64,000 nt of DNA, taken from the NCBI GenBank assembly GCA_963724135.1, contig CAVRTA010000004.1, forward strand, positions 992,001 to 1,056,000, given 5' to 3'. Each line of letters opens with the position of its first letter. Position 1 is the first letter of the stretch. Positions 56,606-64,000 of this stretch are shown piece after piece. This stretch comes from DATLGB01 sp963724135. Lineage in GTDB: Bacteria > Actinomycetota > Thermoleophilia > Solirubrobacterales > Solirubrobacteraceae. The position numbers and the translations under genes are program-made. The notes under the pieces are model-generated. The model worked only from the letters and a program-made list of their open reading frames with translations. It made no database searches and was not told the DNA's origin.

Positions 56606-58242
56606 CGCACCTTCGCCGCCAGGGTCGTCGTGCTCTTGAGACCGCTCACCGTACGCACGGTGAAGCGCCCCGACTTGAGCTTGCGCTTGCCGGCCTTCAG
56701 GACCCAGCGGTAGCTGCCGGAAGCGGCGACGCCCTTGACCCGCGCCCTGGCCTTGCGGCCGGCGGCGCGCTTGAAGCGCACGCGGCCGACGACCTGCTTC
56801 GCGGAGTTCTTGAAGGTCAGGGTCAGCTTGACCTTCCTGCCGCGCCGGCCCGGGACCTTCTTGCCCTTGATCTTGAACTTGAAGCGGCCGAAGGTGCGGC
56901 TCGGGGTCGGCGCCGGCGTCGGCGGCGCGCCCGAGGTGCCCGGGATCGGCACGTACGGGACGCCCTGGATCTTCGAGTGCTGGACCTCAGCGGGGCCCGA
57001 CGTCGCCGGCCATGCGCTTCCGCCCTCGCCCGTGTAGCGCATGACGTCGAGGCTGCCGTTCATGTTGGTCGCGTACATGTAGCCCTTGTGGGGCTTGTTG
57101 GACCAGTACTTGGCCTCGTCGGCGTCGAAGTGGCCGAGCGCCTTGATGTCGGCCGGGTCGTCGAAGTCGAGCACCCAGGCGCCGATGTTGTAGTAGGCCT
57201 GCGTGAGCCGGTTCTGGTCGGGCGCCTGCCAGAAGACGTGCGCGACGCACGCGCCCTGGTTGAAGTTCGTGGGCGCGTTGAACGAGCCCAGCCGGCTCGC
57301 GCCCCCGTTGGCGAAGGTGCCGTCCGGGGCCGCCGCGAAGACGTGCACCGACCCCGAGTCCAGCGACACGGGCCCGGCCCCGGCCTTGCCGCAGAACGAG
57401 ACGGCCTCGTCGAGCTGGCCACCGGCCGCGCCCTCGTCGTCGACGACGATCATCGTCCGGTCGTGGTTGGGCTGGATGTCGTGGGAGATCGTGATCGTGG
57501 GCCACGCCGTCGACTGGAGCCAGGTCGCCTCGAGCGGGTTGGTGATGTCGAACACGTCGGAGCGGTGGATGGAGGCGCCGTACAGCAGCGTCTTGCCGTC
57601 CGGGCGGTGGTCGACGTAGCTGTCGTGGGCGAGACCGGTGTCCGACCCCGGGGCCGCGATCTTGCCGGCGATCTTCGGGCTGCTCTTGTCCGAGACGTCG
57701 ACGACGGTGATGTAGGCGTTGCCGGGCTGCGGGTAGAACGCCGCCACCTGCGGGTGCATGTACAGCATGTTGTTGTCGAGCGTGCTGGTGTGCACGTACT
57801 CCATCGAGCCGTCGCTGTCGATCTTGCTCAGCAGCGTCGGGTTCTTCTTGTCCGTGGTGTCGATGATGACGGCCCACGTCGGCCCGTTGCCATGCGCGTT
57901 CGTGAGCACGGCGTAGTTGCCGTCGGGCGAGATGTCGACGTCGCCGTAGGACTGCGAGGTCAGGTCGGTCTTGGCCGCGTCGAAGGTGCCCTCGATGAAC
58001 GGGTGCGCCGGGTCGGAGATGTTGACGATGTGCAGGCAGCCGCACTTCTCCTCGACCGAGTCCGTGGCCACGAACGCCCAGTCGCCGGCGAGCTGGAGCT
58101 CGGTCACCACACCGGGGATCTTCAGGCGCGCGATCGGGGCGACGTTCTCGCCGGTGCCGGTCAGCGGCACGAGCTCCTGGGCGGAGGCGGTGGCGGGCAC
58201 GCACAGAAGCGCGGCGGCAGCGAGGAGGGAGCGCAGTCTCAT
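56602..58242 (-). CDS. secreted LVIVD-repeat protein, copy A
   Basis: 546 aa from ATG 58242. Signal peptide (MRLRSLLAAAALLCVPATAS), LVIVD repeats (WAFVATDSVEEKCGCLHIVN, ITVVDVSDKSSPKIAGKIAA, TITISHDIQPNHDRTMIVVD, AWVLDFDDPADIKALGHFDA), a PTPAPTPSRT linker and a cationic tail (FGRFKFKIKGKKVPGRRGRK). It is the first gene of the operon and very similar to copy B, so the pair arose by duplication around the TSP3 gene. It is divergent from gcvT across 90 bp. Confidence 0.82.
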   Translation of the reverse strand: MRLRSLLAAAALLCVPATASAQELVPLTGTGENVAPIARLKIPGVVTELQLAGDWAFVATDSVEEKCGCLHIVNISDPAHPFIEGTFDAAKTDLTSQSYGDVDISPDGNYAVLTNAHGNGPTWAVIIDTTDKKNPTLLSKIDSDGSMEYVHTSTLDNNMLYMHPQVAAFYPQPGNAYITVVDVSDKSSPKIAGKIAAPGSDTGLAHDSYVDHRPDGKTLLYGASIHRSDVFDITNPLEATWLQSTAWPTITISHDIQPNHDRTMIVVDDEGAAGGQLDEAVSFCGKAGAGPVSLDSGSVHVFAAAPDGTFANGGASRLGSFNAPTNFNQGACVAHVFWQAPDQNRLTQAYYNIGAWVLDFDDPADIKALGHFDADEAKYWSNKPHKGYMYATNMNGSLDVMRYTGEGGSAWPATSGPAEVQHSKIQGVPYVPIPGTSGAPPTPAPTPSRTFGRFKFKIKGKKVPGRRGRKVKLTLTFKNSAKQVVGRVRFKRAAGRKARARVKGVAASGSYRWVLKAGKRKLKSGRFTVRTVSGLKSTTTLAAKVR

Positions 58243-58319
58243 GGTCACCCCAACGTAGAACGCGCCTGATTCTTGTGGTGACGCCGCCCGGAGGCCGAAG
58301 GCCGGACCGGCGGAACCGG

Positions 58320-58325
58320 TACTTT
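58320..58325 (+). promoter_or_regulatory. -10-like TANNNT element of gcvT
   Basis: TACTTT, 7 nt before GTG 58333, with no Shine-Dalgarno. A leaderless gcvT message is inferred; no glycine riboswitch fold is visible in the 90-bp spacer. Confidence 0.45.
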
Positions 58326-58332
58326 TCGCCGG

Positions 58333-59406
58333 GTGAGCGCCCCTGCCACCGGACTCCGCCGCACCGCGCTCTACGAGCGCCACGCCGGGGCCGGGGCGCG
58401 GCTCGTGCCGTTCGCGGGCTGGGAGATGCCGGTCCAGTACGCCGGCGGCATCCGGGCCGAGCACGAGGCGGTGCGCACGCACGCCGGGGTCTTCGACGTC
58501 AGCCACATGGGCGAGATCGAGACCTGCGGGCCGCAGGCCGCCGAGTTCCTCCAGCACCTGCTGTCCAACGACGTGCGCAGGATCCCCGAGGGGGGCGCGC
58601 AGTACAGCGTCATGTGCCGCTCCGACGGCGGCATCGTCGACGACCTGTTCACCTACCGGCTCGCCGAGCGGCACTTCCTCACCGTCACGAACGCCGCCAA
58701 CCACGACAAGGACCTGGCGCACTTCCGCCGCGAGGCGGAGAGCTTCGACGTCGACGTCAACGACCGGGCCTCCGACTTCGCCATGCTCGCCGTGCAGGGC
58801 CCCGCCGCCCGCGGGATCGTCGGGGCGCTCGCCGACGGCCGCCTGCCGGGCCGCTTTCACTGCTGCACCCGCATGGTCGCCGGCGTCGCGCTGCTCGTGT
58901 GCGGGACCGGCTACACGGGCGAGGACGGCGTCGAGCTGCTGGTCGATCCCGACCGCGCCGGCGACGTCTGGGACGCGCTGCTCGGGGCCGGCGTCGAGCC
59001 GGTCGGCCTCGGCGCCCGCGACACGCTGCGGCTCGAGGTCAACTACCACCTCTACGGCAACGACATGGACGAGACCCGCAACCCGATCGAGGCGGGGCTC
59101 GGCTGGTGCTGCAAGGAGGACACCGGGTTCGTCGGCGCCGAGGCCGTCGCCCGCGCGCGCGCCGACGGCACCGCCGAGAAGCTGGTCGCCTTCGCGCTGA
59201 GCGACGGCATCGCCCGCCAGGGCAACCCGGTCGTCGGCGGCGGGGTCGTCACCTCGGGGACGATGTCGCCGAGCCTCGGCGTCGGCATCGGTATGGCCTA
59301 CCTGCCGGCCGACCGGACCGCGCCGGGCACCGCATTCGAGATCGACGTGCGCGGGAAGGTTCGCGCCGCCGAAGTCCGTGAGAAACCCCTGTACAGAAGG
59401 AGCTGA
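58333..59406 (+). CDS. gcvT: glycine cleavage system aminomethyltransferase (T protein)
   Basis: 357 aa from GTG 58333. Typical T-protein segments: ALYERHAGAGARLVPFAGWE and MPVQY, AVRTHAGVFDVSHMGEIETC, LQHLLSNDVRRI, GGIVDDLFTYRL, NHDKDLAHF, LAVQGPAARGIV, GTGYTGEDGVELLV, ARDTLRLEVNYHLYGNDMDE, and the C-terminal VTSGTMSPSLGVGIGMAYLP. It moves the methylene unit from the H protein's lipoyl arm to tetrahydrofolate. It is followed after 5 nt by gcvH. folP in this window feeds the folate needed. Confidence 0.96.
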   Translation: MSAPATGLRRTALYERHAGAGARLVPFAGWEMPVQYAGGIRAEHEAVRTHAGVFDVSHMGEIETCGPQAAEFLQHLLSNDVRRIPEGGAQYSVMCRSDGGIVDDLFTYRLAERHFLTVTNAANHDKDLAHFRREAESFDVDVNDRASDFAMLAVQGPAARGIVGALADGRLPGRFHCCTRMVAGVALLVCGTGYTGEDGVELLVDPDRAGDVWDALLGAGVEPVGLGARDTLRLEVNYHLYGNDMDETRNPIEAGLGWCCKEDTGFVGAEAVARARADGTAEKLVAFALSDGIARQGNPVVGGGVVTSGTMSPSLGVGIGMAYLPADRTAPGTAFEIDVRGKVRAAEVREKPLYRRS

Positions 59407-59411
59407 CCTGA

Positions 59412-59795
59412 GTGGCCGCTGACTACCCGACCGATCTGCGCTACCACGCGGAGCACGACTGGGCCCGGATCGACGGCGACACCGCCACGCTGGGAATCAC
59501 CTGGTACGCGCAGGACTCGCTGGGCGAGATCGTCTTCTTCGACCCGCCGCAGGTCGGCGCGACCACCACCAAGGACGAGTCCTACGCCGAGGTCGAGTCG
59601 GTGAAGGCCGTCAGCGACGTGATCGCGCCGCTCTCGGGAGAGGTGACGGAGGTCAACGAGGCGCTCAAGGATGCGCCCGAGAAGATCAACGAGTCCCCCT
59701 ACGACGACGGCTGGCTGGTCAGGATCCGCCTCTCGAATCCGTCCGAGGCCGACGACCTGCTCGACGCCGCCGCCTACGAGGCGACGCTGGAGTGA
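59412..59795 (+). CDS. gcvH: glycine cleavage system H protein
   Basis: 127 aa from GTG 59412. YHAEHDWARIDGDTATLGIT, AQDSLGEIVFFDPPQVGATT, the lipoyl-lysine site YAEVESVKAVSDVIAPLSGE, and INESPYDDGWLVRIRLSNPS mark a full-length H protein. It carries the aminomethyl group between P and T proteins. AAGGAG lies about 9 nt upstream. It ends tail to tail with the SpoIIE-type phosphatase gene, which separates it from gcvPA. Confidence 0.96.
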   Translation: MAADYPTDLRYHAEHDWARIDGDTATLGITWYAQDSLGEIVFFDPPQVGATTTKDESYAEVESVKAVSDVIAPLSGEVTEVNEALKDAPEKINESPYDDGWLVRIRLSNPSEADDLLDAAAYEATLE

Positions 59796-59796
59796 T

Positions 59797-61452
59797 TCAC
59801 GGGTAGCGGATGACGAGCACGGCCGCGTCGTCGCGCCGCGGCTCGGGCACGGCGGCCAGCAGCGCCTCGCCGAGCACCGTCACGTCGCCGGCGAGGCCGG
59901 GCGCCCGCGCCGCGAGCTTCGACAGGCCGGTGTCGATCGGGCTCTCCGGCCGCTCCACGAGCCCGTCGGTGTAGACGACCAGCGTGTCGCCGCGGCGCAG
60001 CATCGTCTCGGCCTCGGCCCTGGGGCCCTGCGGCTCGACACCAAGCAGCGGCGAGCGCCCGCCCTCGAGCAGCTCGGTGGTCCCGTCGGCGCGGATGAGC
60101 AGAGGCGGCGGGTGGCCCGCGAGCGCGTAGCGCAGCCGGCCGCTGGAGAGCTCGAGCTCGGCACAGGCGACGGTCGCCAGCGGCCGCCCGGCGAGGAAGG
60201 ACATGAAGCGGTCGAGGCCGTGCAGCGCCTCGGCCGGCGAGTCCGTGTGCAGCGACTGCGCCCGGGTGGCGGCGCGCAGCGATCCCATCGAGGCCGCCGC
60301 GGCGAGCCCGTGGCCGGCCACGTCGCCGACCGAGAACGCGACGCGGCCGTCGCCGAGCTCGACGAGGTCGTACCAGTCGCCGCCGACGGACATCGCGCCC
60401 TGCGCCGGCACGTAGCCGGCGTACGCCTCCAGCCCGTCCGGAACGCGGAAGTCGGGCAGCATCGATTGCTGGAGCTGGAGCGCGATCTTGCGCTGCTCGG
60501 CGAGCGCCTCGTCGCGGCTGCGATCGAGCCTGTCCAGACGCCGCCCCGTCGCCAGCGTGAGCAGGACGCCGACGAGCGCCAGCAGCGCGAGCGCGCCGAG
60601 CTCGGCGTACAGCGCACGGTCCAGCGAGCCGAACACGCGGCTCTCGGAGCGATGGACGACGACCACCCACTCGGTCCCCGGCACCGCGGCGAAGCCGAGC
60701 ACCCGGTCCTGCTTGCCGTCGTCGACGTTCGTGACGACGCCGTCGCGCCGCGCCCGCAGCTTCTCGATGGGATACCACTCCGGCGCCGGCACCACCCCGC
60801 GCACGGGCCTGTCGGCGACGATCAGGTTGTCGGCGCCGTCGATGATCACCTGACCCGCCCCCGGCGCGTATTGGAGGCGCTCGAGGCCGACGCTGATCTC
60901 GTTGAGCGCGATCGACCCGGCGACGGCTCCGCTGGGCTTCCCGCGCGGCCCCAGCACGGGGTACGCGAACGCGACGAGCGGGCGCACCCTGATGCGGCCG
61001 AGCAGTGCGTCGCTGACCGCCGCCCGTCCCCGGATCGCCTCCCGGAAGAACATGCGGTCGGAGACGTCCACCTTCGGGTAGTCGGCGGGCAGCGCGGTCG
61101 TGACGCGGTTGAAGCCCTCGCGGTCGATGACGCCGAGGCCGTTGCTGAAGCGGCCGTTGCGCACCACGTCGAGCAGGTACGGCCGCATCTGCCGGTAGCG
61201 AGCGGCGCGGACGGTCGGGCTGGCGGCGACCGCGGCGAGGATCGCGAACTGGTCGTCGAGGAAGCGCCGCGCGCTCACCGCCGCGTCCACCGTCACCCGC
61301 CGGAGCTCCTCGCGGCGGTTGGCGGCGGCGGAGGAGCGGTGCTCGATGGCCAGCACGCCCGCGAGCACGGCGAGCACCGCGATCGCGGGCAGCGCGGTGA
61401 ACATCAGGCCGCGCCGCGTGCGCAGCCGTGGGGGTGGTGCCGCGTCGCCGAT
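59797..61452 (-). CDS. membrane Cache-SpoIIE (PP2C-type) phosphatase; ATC start proposed
   Basis: About 551 aa. A basic N-terminus (APPPRLRTRRGL) leads to membrane helix 1 (FTALPAIAVLAVLAGVLAIE), an outer Cache sensor domain of about 250 aa (FLDDQFAILAAVAASPTVRA, VSDRMFFREAIRGRAAVSDA, GSIALNEISVGLERL), helix 2 (LYAELGALALLALVGVLLTL), a coiled linker, and a SpoIIE phosphatase domain (MSVGGDWYDLVELGDGRVAF, VGDVAGHGLAAAASMGSLRA, VVYTDGLVERPESPI). It probably acts on a phosphorylated anti-sigma antagonist in response to an outside ligand. ATG 61404 would begin inside the helix; ATC 61450-61452 follows CACAAT by 6 nt. Confidence 0.83.
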   Translation of the reverse strand: MGDAAPPPRLRTRRGLMFTALPAIAVLAVLAGVLAIEHRSSAAANRREELRRVTVDAAVSARRFLDDQFAILAAVAASPTVRAARYRQMRPYLLDVVRNGRFSNGLGVIDREGFNRVTTALPADYPKVDVSDRMFFREAIRGRAAVSDALLGRIRVRPLVAFAYPVLGPRGKPSGAVAGSIALNEISVGLERLQYAPGAGQVIIDGADNLIVADRPVRGVVPAPEWYPIEKLRARRDGVVTNVDDGKQDRVLGFAAVPGTEWVVVVHRSESRVFGSLDRALYAELGALALLALVGVLLTLATGRRLDRLDRSRDEALAEQRKIALQLQQSMLPDFRVPDGLEAYAGYVPAQGAMSVGGDWYDLVELGDGRVAFSVGDVAGHGLAAAASMGSLRAATRAQSLHTDSPAEALHGLDRFMSFLAGRPLATVACAELELSSGRLRYALAGHPPPLLIRADGTTELLEGGRSPLLGVEPQGPRAEAETMLRRGDTLVVYTDGLVERPESPIDTGLSKLAARAPGLAGDVTVLGEALLAAVPEPRRDDAAVLVIRYP

Positions 61453-61478
61453 GCCCGCATTGTGCCTGGGTCGGCGGC

Positions 61479-61484
61479 TAGCCT
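61479..61484 (+). promoter_or_regulatory. -10-like TANNNT element of gcvPA
   Basis: TAGCCT, 8 nt before GTG 61493, without Shine-Dalgarno; supports separate, leaderless transcription of gcvPA-gcvPB. Confidence 0.4.
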
Positions 61485-61492
61485 GCGAGACG

Positions 61493-62839
61493 GTGAGCCG
61501 TTACACCTCAGCGACCGACGCCGACCGTCAGTCGATGCTCGACGCAATCGGCGTGCGGAGCGTCGACGAGCTGTTCGCGGACGTACCGGAGGCGCTGCGC
61601 CTGAACCGCCCCCTGGAGCTCCCCGACGGCAAGTCCGAGCACGAGGTCTACGCCTACCTGCGCGACCTGGCCGCCCGCAACGTCTCCGCCGAGGACGAGA
61701 TCAGCTTCCTCGGTGCCGGCTTCTACGACCACTACGTGCCCGCGCTGGTCGACTCGATCGCGCTGCGCTCGGAGTTCCTGACGCCGTACACGCCGTACCA
61801 GCCGGAGGTGTCGCAGGGCGGGCTGCAGGTGATGTTCGAGTACCAGACGCTGATCTCCGAGCTCACCGGCCTGCCGGTCTCCAACGCGAGCGTCTACGAG
61901 GGCCCCAGCGCCCTGGCGGCCGCGGGCTACCTCGCGCACGTGCACACGGGTCGCAGCCGGTTCGTCGTCTCGCAGGGCGTGCACCCGCACAGCCGCGAGA
62001 CGCTCGCCACGACCGGAGCCGGCTGGGGCACGAACGTCCTTGAGACCCCGCTGGAGCAGGGCATCACGGACGTTCGCGCGCTGAGGGAGGCGATCGACGA
62101 CGACGTCGCCGCCGTGTTCCTGGCGCAGCCGAACTTCTACGGCGCCGTTGAGGATCTCGAGGCGCTGGCGCCGGTCGCCAAGGAGACCGGCGCGCTGCTC
62201 GTGGTGCAGGTCGACCCCATGACGCTCGGAGTGCTGCGCCCGCCGGGCGACTTCGGCGTCGACGTCGCCGTGGGGGAGGGGCAGCCGCTCGGCAACCGGC
62301 TCGACTTCGGCGGACCGAGCTTCGGCTTCTTCGCTGCCCAGGAGGCGTACCTGCGACGGATGCCGGGACGCATCGCGGGCGAGACCACCGACGTCGACGG
62401 CAAGCGTGGCTTCGTGCTCACGCTCCAGACCCGCGAGCAGCACATCCGCCGCGAGAAGGCGACGTCGAACATCTGCACCGCCCAGGCGCTCAACGCCCTC
62501 ATGGCGACCGTGTACCTGAGCTGGCTGGGCAAGCAGGGCTACGTCGAGCTGGGCGAGCTGATGCTGCGGCGCACCGACTACGCGCGCGAGACCCTGTGCG
62601 CGCTCGACGGCGTCGAGCCGCTCCACACCCAGCCGGTGGTGCGCGAGTTCGCCGTGACGCTGGACGCACCCGTCGACGCGGTGCTCGAGCGCTGCTGGGC
62701 CGAGGGCGTCAACCCCGGGTATCCGCTGCGTGAGGAGAACGGGCTGCTGGTGGCGATCACCGAGCAGCGCTCGCGCGCCGACATCGATCGCCTGGCACAG
62801 GTGCTCGGCGCCGCGGTCAGGGAGCTGGTCGCGGTATGA
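61493..62839 (+). CDS. gcvPA: glycine dehydrogenase (P protein) subunit 1
   Basis: 448 aa from GTG 61493. N-terminal SRYTSATDADRQSMLDAIGV, YDHYVPALVDSIALRSEFLT with PYTPYQPEVSQGGLQVMFEY, GLPVSNASVYEGPSALAAAG, VDPMTLGVLRPPGDFGVDVA, LDFGGPSFGFFAAQEAYLRR and TREQHIRREKATSNICTAQA are all standard. It is one half of the split PLP-dependent glycine decarboxylase; the other half follows with an ATGA overlap. The start is supported by the TAGCCT element. Confidence 0.96.
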   Translation: MSRYTSATDADRQSMLDAIGVRSVDELFADVPEALRLNRPLELPDGKSEHEVYAYLRDLAARNVSAEDEISFLGAGFYDHYVPALVDSIALRSEFLTPYTPYQPEVSQGGLQVMFEYQTLISELTGLPVSNASVYEGPSALAAAGYLAHVHTGRSRFVVSQGVHPHSRETLATTGAGWGTNVLETPLEQGITDVRALREAIDDDVAAVFLAQPNFYGAVEDLEALAPVAKETGALLVVQVDPMTLGVLRPPGDFGVDVAVGEGQPLGNRLDFGGPSFGFFAAQEAYLRRMPGRIAGETTDVDGKRGFVLTLQTREQHIRREKATSNICTAQALNALMATVYLSWLGKQGYVELGELMLRRTDYARETLCALDGVEPLHTQPVVREFAVTLDAPVDAVLERCWAEGVNPGYPLREENGLLVAITEQRSRADIDRLAQVLGAAVRELVAV

Positions 62840-64000
62840 CCGAGACGATCTTCGAGATCTCGCAGTCCGGCAGGCGCGCGTTCGTCGCACCGGCCCTCGA
62901 CGTGCCCGAGAAGCCGCTCGACGAGCTGCTGCCCGCCCGCTACCGCCGCACCGAGCCGCCCCGGCTCCCAGAGGTCTCAGAGCCGGAGATCAACCGCCAC
63001 TACAACCGGCTTTCCAAGCGCAACTTCGATCTCGACACCGGCTTCTACCCGCTCGGCTCGTGCACGATGAAGCACAACCCCAAGCTGCACGAGCGCGTCG
63101 CCGCGCTGCCCGGCCACGCGCGGCTGCATCCGGCGCAGGACCCGCGCCGCGCGCAGGGCGCGCTGCAGCTGATGTGGGAGCTCCAGCATGCGCTGGCCGA
63201 GATCTCGGGCATGCCGCACGTCTCGCTGCAGCCGTCGGCCGGATCGCACGGCGAGCTCGCGGGGGTCCTGCTCACCCGCGCGTATCACGAGGACCGCGGG
63301 GAGACGCGCCACAAGGTGCTCGCACCCGAGACGAGCCACGGCACCAACCCGGCGACCGTGACGATGGGGGGCTACGAGACGGTCAAGGTGGCCGTCGACG
63401 CCGACGGCAACGTCGACATCGACGACCTGCGCGCCAAGGCGACCGAGGACGTCGCCTGCCTGATGCTCACCAACCCGAGCACCCTCGGCCTGTTCGAGAC
63501 GCAGATCGAGGAGATCGCCAGGATCGTGCACGGCGTCGGCGCGACGCTGTACTACGACGGAGCCAACCTGAACGCGATCATGGGACGCACGCGCCCGGGC
63601 GACATGGGCTTCGACATCGTGCACTTCAACCTGCACAAGTCGTTCACCCAGCCCCACGGCGGAGGCGGACCCGGCTCGGGTCCGATCGCGGTGTCGGACC
63701 GCATCGAGCCCTACCTGCCGCGTCCGCAGGTGGTCCGGCGGGAGTCCGGCAACGGCGCGGGGCCCGTCTTCGACCTCGACTACGACCGTCCGAAGTCGAT
63801 CGGGCGCCTGCGCGGCTTCCAGGGCAACTTCGGCGTCTTCGTGCGCTCCTACGCATACATCCTGTCGCTCGGCGGGGACGGCCTCACCGAAGCGTCCGAG
63901 ACCGCCGTCCTGAACGCCAACTATTTGCTCGCCCGGCTCAAGGAGCTGGCCGGCGAGCACCTTCCGGTCGCCTACGACCGCCGCTGCATGCACGAGTTCG
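62836..64000 (+). CDS. gcvPB: glycine dehydrogenase (P protein) subunit 2 (3' end cut by window)
   Basis: 388 residues are visible. YNRLSKRNFDLDTGFYPLGS with CTMKHNPK, QPSAGSHGELAGVLLTRAYH, APETSHGTNPATVTMGGYET, MLTNPSTLGLFETQIEEIAR, YYDGANLNAIMGRTRPGDMG and the PLP lysine motif DIVHFNLHKSFTQPHGGGGP are all present. Together with GcvPA it decarboxylates glycine and loads the H protein. ATG 62836 overlaps the gcvPA stop. The C-terminal quarter lies beyond the window. Confidence 0.96.
   Translation, partial: MTETIFEISQSGRRAFVAPALDVPEKPLDELLPARYRRTEPPRLPEVSEPEINRHYNRLSKRNFDLDTGFYPLGSCTMKHNPKLHERVAALPGHARLHPAQDPRRAQGALQLMWELQHALAEISGMPHVSLQPSAGSHGELAGVLLTRAYHEDRGETRHKVLAPETSHGTNPATVTMGGYETVKVAVDADGNVDIDDLRAKATEDVACLMLTNPSTLGLFETQIEEIARIVHGVGATLYYDGANLNAIMGRTRPGDMGFDIVHFNLHKSFTQPHGGGGPGSGPIAVSDRIEPYLPRPQVVRRESGNGAGPVFDLDYDRPKSIGRLRGFQGNFGVFVRSYAYILSLGGDGLTEASETAVLNANYLLARLKELAGEHLPVAYDRRCMHEF

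Noticed and set aside
58243..58332. Glycine riboswitch ahead of gcvT
   Set aside because: Only 90 bp, with no glycine-aptamer core motifs; a leaderless promoter explains the region.
62977..63993. 338-aa open frame antisense to gcvPB
   Set aside because: Shadow frame; gcvPB is strongly conserved on the other strand.

Overview
The window is about 72% GC, densely packed and non-repetitive. Its division/cell-wall cluster lacks ftsA and runs mraZ to ftsZ. It also carries many secreted Arg/Lys-rich proteins, DUF4430-type proteins and GPSGTT collagen-like stretches. Together these point to an actinobacterium, most likely class Thermoleophilia (order Solirubrobacterales). That placement is inferred from gene content; no 16S or marker phylogeny was possible. 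I found no tRNA, rRNA, CRISPR array or transposase, and no gene-free stretch longer than 300 bp.

Layout. 1-9 kb: a cut-off alpha/beta hydrolase, an HD-GYP/LuxR-type regulator, a worn parvulin remnant, two secreted RTX-like proteins, a DMT-type transporter, a HisC-like aminotransferase coupled to a frameshifted small membrane protein gene, a PAP2 phosphatase and a PduO-type cobalamin adenosyltransferase. 9-16 kb: a cobalamin riboswitch followed by six genes, most joined by 4-nt overlaps: three secreted or lipoprotein transcobalamin-like (DUF4430-type) proteins, EcfT, a fused double EcfA ATPase, and an ECF S-component fused to a prenyltransferase-like alpha/alpha barrel. This is the most striking system here, a likely vitamin B12 capture and uptake operon. 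16-22.8 kb: NAD(P) transhydrogenase (pntA frameshifted, pntB intact), an unknown gene, glpD, a sigma4/zinc-finger membrane protein and folP. 22.8-32.7 kb: a degenerate Rho paralogue, a response regulator and histidine kinase fused by overlaps to a pilin-less Tad/Flp export module (cpaB, cpaF, tadB, tadC), a double glycosyltransferase and a DUF3352-like lipoprotein.

32.8-53 kb: the dcw cluster mraZ-rsmH-ftsL-ftsI-[4.7-kb insertion]-murE-murF-mraY-[ATL-like]-murD-[VOC, antisense]-ftsW-murG-murC-ftsQ-ftsZ, which makes lipid II and assembles the septum. MraZ operator-like repeats lie inside the mraZ promoter, ftsZ has its own promoter, and a long hairpin follows ftsZ. murB, ddl and ftsA are not in the window. 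53-58.2 kb: secreted calcium-binding or repeat proteins, including an LVIVD-TSP3-LVIVD operon. 58.3-64 kb: glycine cleavage genes gcvT, gcvH, gcvPA and gcvPB (cut by the window end), with a Cache-SpoIIE phosphatase on the opposite strand between gcvH and gcvPA.

Many genes have a TANNNT hexamer 6-8 nt before the start codon and no Shine-Dalgarno sequence, as expected for leaderless transcripts. In three genes the conserved N-terminus coincides with an ATC codon exactly 6 nt after such a hexamer, and no ATG, GTG or TTG is available.
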